From assembly GCA_963814985.1 (NCBI GenBank), contig CAWFFV010000068.1, positions 1 through 7,351 of the forward strand: a stretch of DNA of 7,351 bases, given 5' to 3'. Of this stretch, positions 5,946 to 7,351 are shown one piece after another. Made by a program: the position numbers and the translations under genes. The DNA is from CAWFFV01 sp963814985 (lineage in GTDB: Bacteria; Chloroflexota; Ktedonobacteria; Ktedonobacterales; Ktedonobacteraceae). Within the stretch, counting starts at the first letter, position 1, and each line of letters opens with the position of its first letter. Below the pieces are notes generated by a model. The model was not told the DNA's origin, did no database searches, and saw nothing but the letters and a program-made list of their open reading frames with translations.

Positions 5946-7200
5946 TTACCAGGGAGCTGTAACGTAATCTTTCAAAAACTTTCCATACTCGTGGAGTTCT
6001 GTCGTCTCGCCAACAAAGATGGGATCGCAAATACGGGCTGCGGCATCCACTTCATCCAGCGGAACACGATCTTCAGGCATTTTATGATCAATAGGGACTT
6101 GCTGAGAAATCCAGCCAGGATCGACGCTGTTCATAAAGATGTTATCTCTGGCAAACTGAGCTGCTTCTGATGTCATCAGCGAGCATATTCGAGGCTGCTA
6201 TTCGCCATGTTCGGAGCCTGAGGGTGGCGACGCAACGTTTCGAGCATAGCAGATTGTCCCTCAATACGCAGCGACATGGATGATGTCAGCCACTGTGTCT
6301 CTCTTTGACGGAGCAGTGAGCGGCTTCGAGCTGGCTAAATCAGGATGGTAGGTGCTATTGCATTGATCAGTTGCAGGTTCTACAGATTTCCGGGATAGCA
6401 ACCTCTTTCATAACCTCATCGCCCAGGTGTTATGTGTACGTTTATCTATCTGCTGACCATGCAGATCAAACTTGCCAGGAGGAAATTGATCGAGGTCATG
6501 TTGCTCATCGCCTGCTAGAACTGGAACCTGGGAGAGCTCTGCCGATAAAGCAGGTACCCCCTCAGTTCGCATATCTTGTGACCTCTGTACTTCCATTGTA
6601 GGTGCTAGAGCAAAGCACAGATGCATTTCCAACAGGAAGCGCTTTTCGCTGTTCAATACCCGAGCAGTGGTTGAAGCTGTTGTGGTAACTTCGCAATTGG
6701 CAGTGCTTCAAAGGGCATCAGATGAGCATAAAATGCTGGTGGCCTGCGCACTGTCTGAGGAGCTGCTGGTTGTTGATAAGAATATCCAATCTGGAGTAGG
6801 TCAACTGTAGAGAATGTGTAAAGCTCTCGATGCTGGGAATATGGCGTGGGATCTTGACCCATAGATGTGTAGGCGATCACTCCATGTCGAGAAATCAGGC
6901 TCTTTTGAGTAGCGCAAAGCGGCATCATAGGGAAAGCGCGTCGTCGCAATCACCGAAGCGCCGGCACGTTGGTAATTTGAGCGCAACCGCATAGCCTATT
7001 CTCTCCACGCGAGCACCCGTAACCAGAGCAACTCGACCTCGCAGATCAGCCGTTTGTATGCGTTCGGCATAGTTTCTATCCCCACAATCCGGACAAAGAC
7101 TTTCATAAAAGAAGTGTCTCCGGAAAAAACGCCCTTTACAAATGCTCTTCTTATTGACGATAAGACGTGTTAACGCTACACCACATCCCCAAGAAAACAT
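5946..7200 (-). pseudogene. SDR-family NAD(P)-dependent oxidoreductase with Cys-rich N-terminus, many frameshifts
   Basis: Minus-strand pieces rebuild one protein of ~418 residues from ATG 7200-7198. CKGRFFRRHFFYESLCPDC and NYAER form a cysteine-rich N-terminal segment. TADLRGRVALVTGAR is the nucleotide-binding start, and the GARVERIGY that follows has one residue more than I expect. The next frame has GASVIATTRFPYDAALRY and DFSTWSDRLHIYG. After another shift come QTVRRPPAFYAHLMPFEALP, then DQFPPGKFDLHGQQIDKRTH with NTWAMRL. Fragments of the catalytic region (about 6240-6180) read RHPQAPNMANSS, where relatives have a lysine (NMAK). The last intact piece (6176-5946) is MTSEAAQFARDNIFMNSVDP, then ARICDPIF and GKFLKDYVTAPW. 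The stop is 4 bp from the convergent Gfo/Idh stop, with no terminator between them. The 5' end is fused to a tRNA fragment, so the native start may be lost. Confidence 0.8.
7139..7190 (-). pseudogene. 5' two-thirds of a tRNA (Asp-like, GTC), truncated at the T arm
   Basis: On the minus strand the first 13 bases (GGGGATGTGGTGT) are identical to the start of the tRNA at 7282. A D arm follows (GTGT-AGCGTTA-ACAC, one G short of the usual GG). An anticodon arm with a 5-bp stem (TCTTA/TAAGA) has the loop TCGTCAA, anticodon GTC. A variable region and the 5' strand of a T stem (ATTTG) come next, then the match stops and SDR-coding sequence runs on. Position 33 is C rather than the invariant T. The 3' third (T loop, acceptor 3' strand) is absent. 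Confidence 0.5.
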
Positions 7201-7206
7201 GTATGT

Positions 7207-7282
7207 GGAGATGGCCGGGAATTCGAACCGGGCAGCTGGCACCTTGCTGACGTGCCCGTGCAAGCCTGGACACCACATCCCC
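7207..7282 (-). tRNA. tRNA gene or decayed tRNA, isotype unresolved
   Basis: The 76-nt minus-strand sequence has a full 7-bp acceptor (GGGGATG/CATCTCC, one G:U) with A as the discriminator. It has a D arm (GTGT...GCAC) containing GG and an anticodon stem GGCAC/GTGCC. The T arm has the TTCGAAT loop flanked by GCCCGG and TCCCGGC. Irregularities are a 9-nt anticodon loop (GTCAGCAAG) instead of 7 and a T arm that pairs properly only if one base is removed and one changed. The anticodon cannot be assigned safely: GTC and CAG both depend on how the extra bases are treated. No CCA is encoded. The size and arms argue for a real tRNA with indels like those in the surrounding genes. Confidence 0.6.
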
Positions 7283-7305
7283 TAATGAGCCATTACGAGA
7301 AAATG

Positions 7306-7334
7306 TTTATCTTGAGATAATTTTTCTCTGTCTA
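7306..7334 (-). promoter_or_regulatory. candidate promoter for the tRNA
   Basis: On the minus strand TAGACA (7334-7329, five of six to the -35 consensus) and GATAAA (7311-7306) are separated by 17 bp. This would start transcription ~15-20 nt before the tRNA at 7282. The surrounding sequence is A+T rich and has no other gene. Confidence 0.4.
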
Positions 7335-7351
7335 CGCTCTTGTACAGAGTA

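Noticed and set aside
7207..7282. selenocysteine tRNA, because TCA can be read in the anticodon region
   Set aside because: The gene is 76 nt with a 7-bp acceptor and no long variable arm, so it is an ordinary class I tRNA shape.
1..7351. programmed ribosomal frameshifting to explain the broken genes
   Set aside because: The shifts are too many, in both directions, on both strands, and mostly without slippery heptamers or downstream structures.

Overview
The window looks like chromosomal accessory DNA from a spore-forming, filamentous-type Chloroflexota (Ktedonobacteria-like) bacterium. This rests on family resemblance recalled from memory: an ECF sigma factor followed by a membrane-anchored PQQ-type propeller protein, and an SDR with a cysteine-rich N-terminus. 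The taxonomic call is an inference; no search was run.

Layout from left to right. At 6-179 lies a small palindromic, MITE-like element whose right end supplies the stop codon of a minus-strand ThuA-like gene (177-892). A possible 50-residue small protein (924-1076, minus) sits just upstream of thuA. A divergent control region (1077-1179) separates these from a plus-strand pair: an ECF sigma factor (1180-1753) overlapping a single-pass membrane protein with eight PQQ-type propeller blades (1740-3213). A hairpin and a minus-strand zinc-ribbon remnant (3329-3485) follow. Next is a plus-strand pair for sugar metabolism: a TIM-barrel sugar phosphate isomerase/epimerase (3686-4757) and a Gfo/Idh/MocA oxidoreductase (4782-5941). 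They converge, 4 bp apart, on a minus-strand SDR oxidoreductase (5946-7200). Upstream of the SDR on the minus strand are a complete but irregular tRNA (7207-7282), a 5' tRNA fragment fused onto the SDR start (7139-7190), and a likely tRNA promoter (7306-7334).

The dominant property of the window is frame damage. Almost every recognisable gene, on both strands, is interrupted by one- or two-base indels, while the protein motifs on either side stay highly recognisable. The thuA gene has two shifts, the sigma gene one, the propeller gene three, the zinc ribbon one, and the isomerase, Gfo/Idh and SDR genes many each. Either the sequence carries uncorrected indel errors or the region is a graveyard of recently decayed genes. 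Key residues also appear altered in three enzymes, which favours at least some real decay.

Functionally, ThuA, isomerase/epimerase, Gfo/Idh and SDR families fit oxidative (keto-sugar) catabolism of glycosides or polyols. The sigma/propeller pair looks like a separate envelope-sensing regulatory module and is the best candidate here for an undescribed system.
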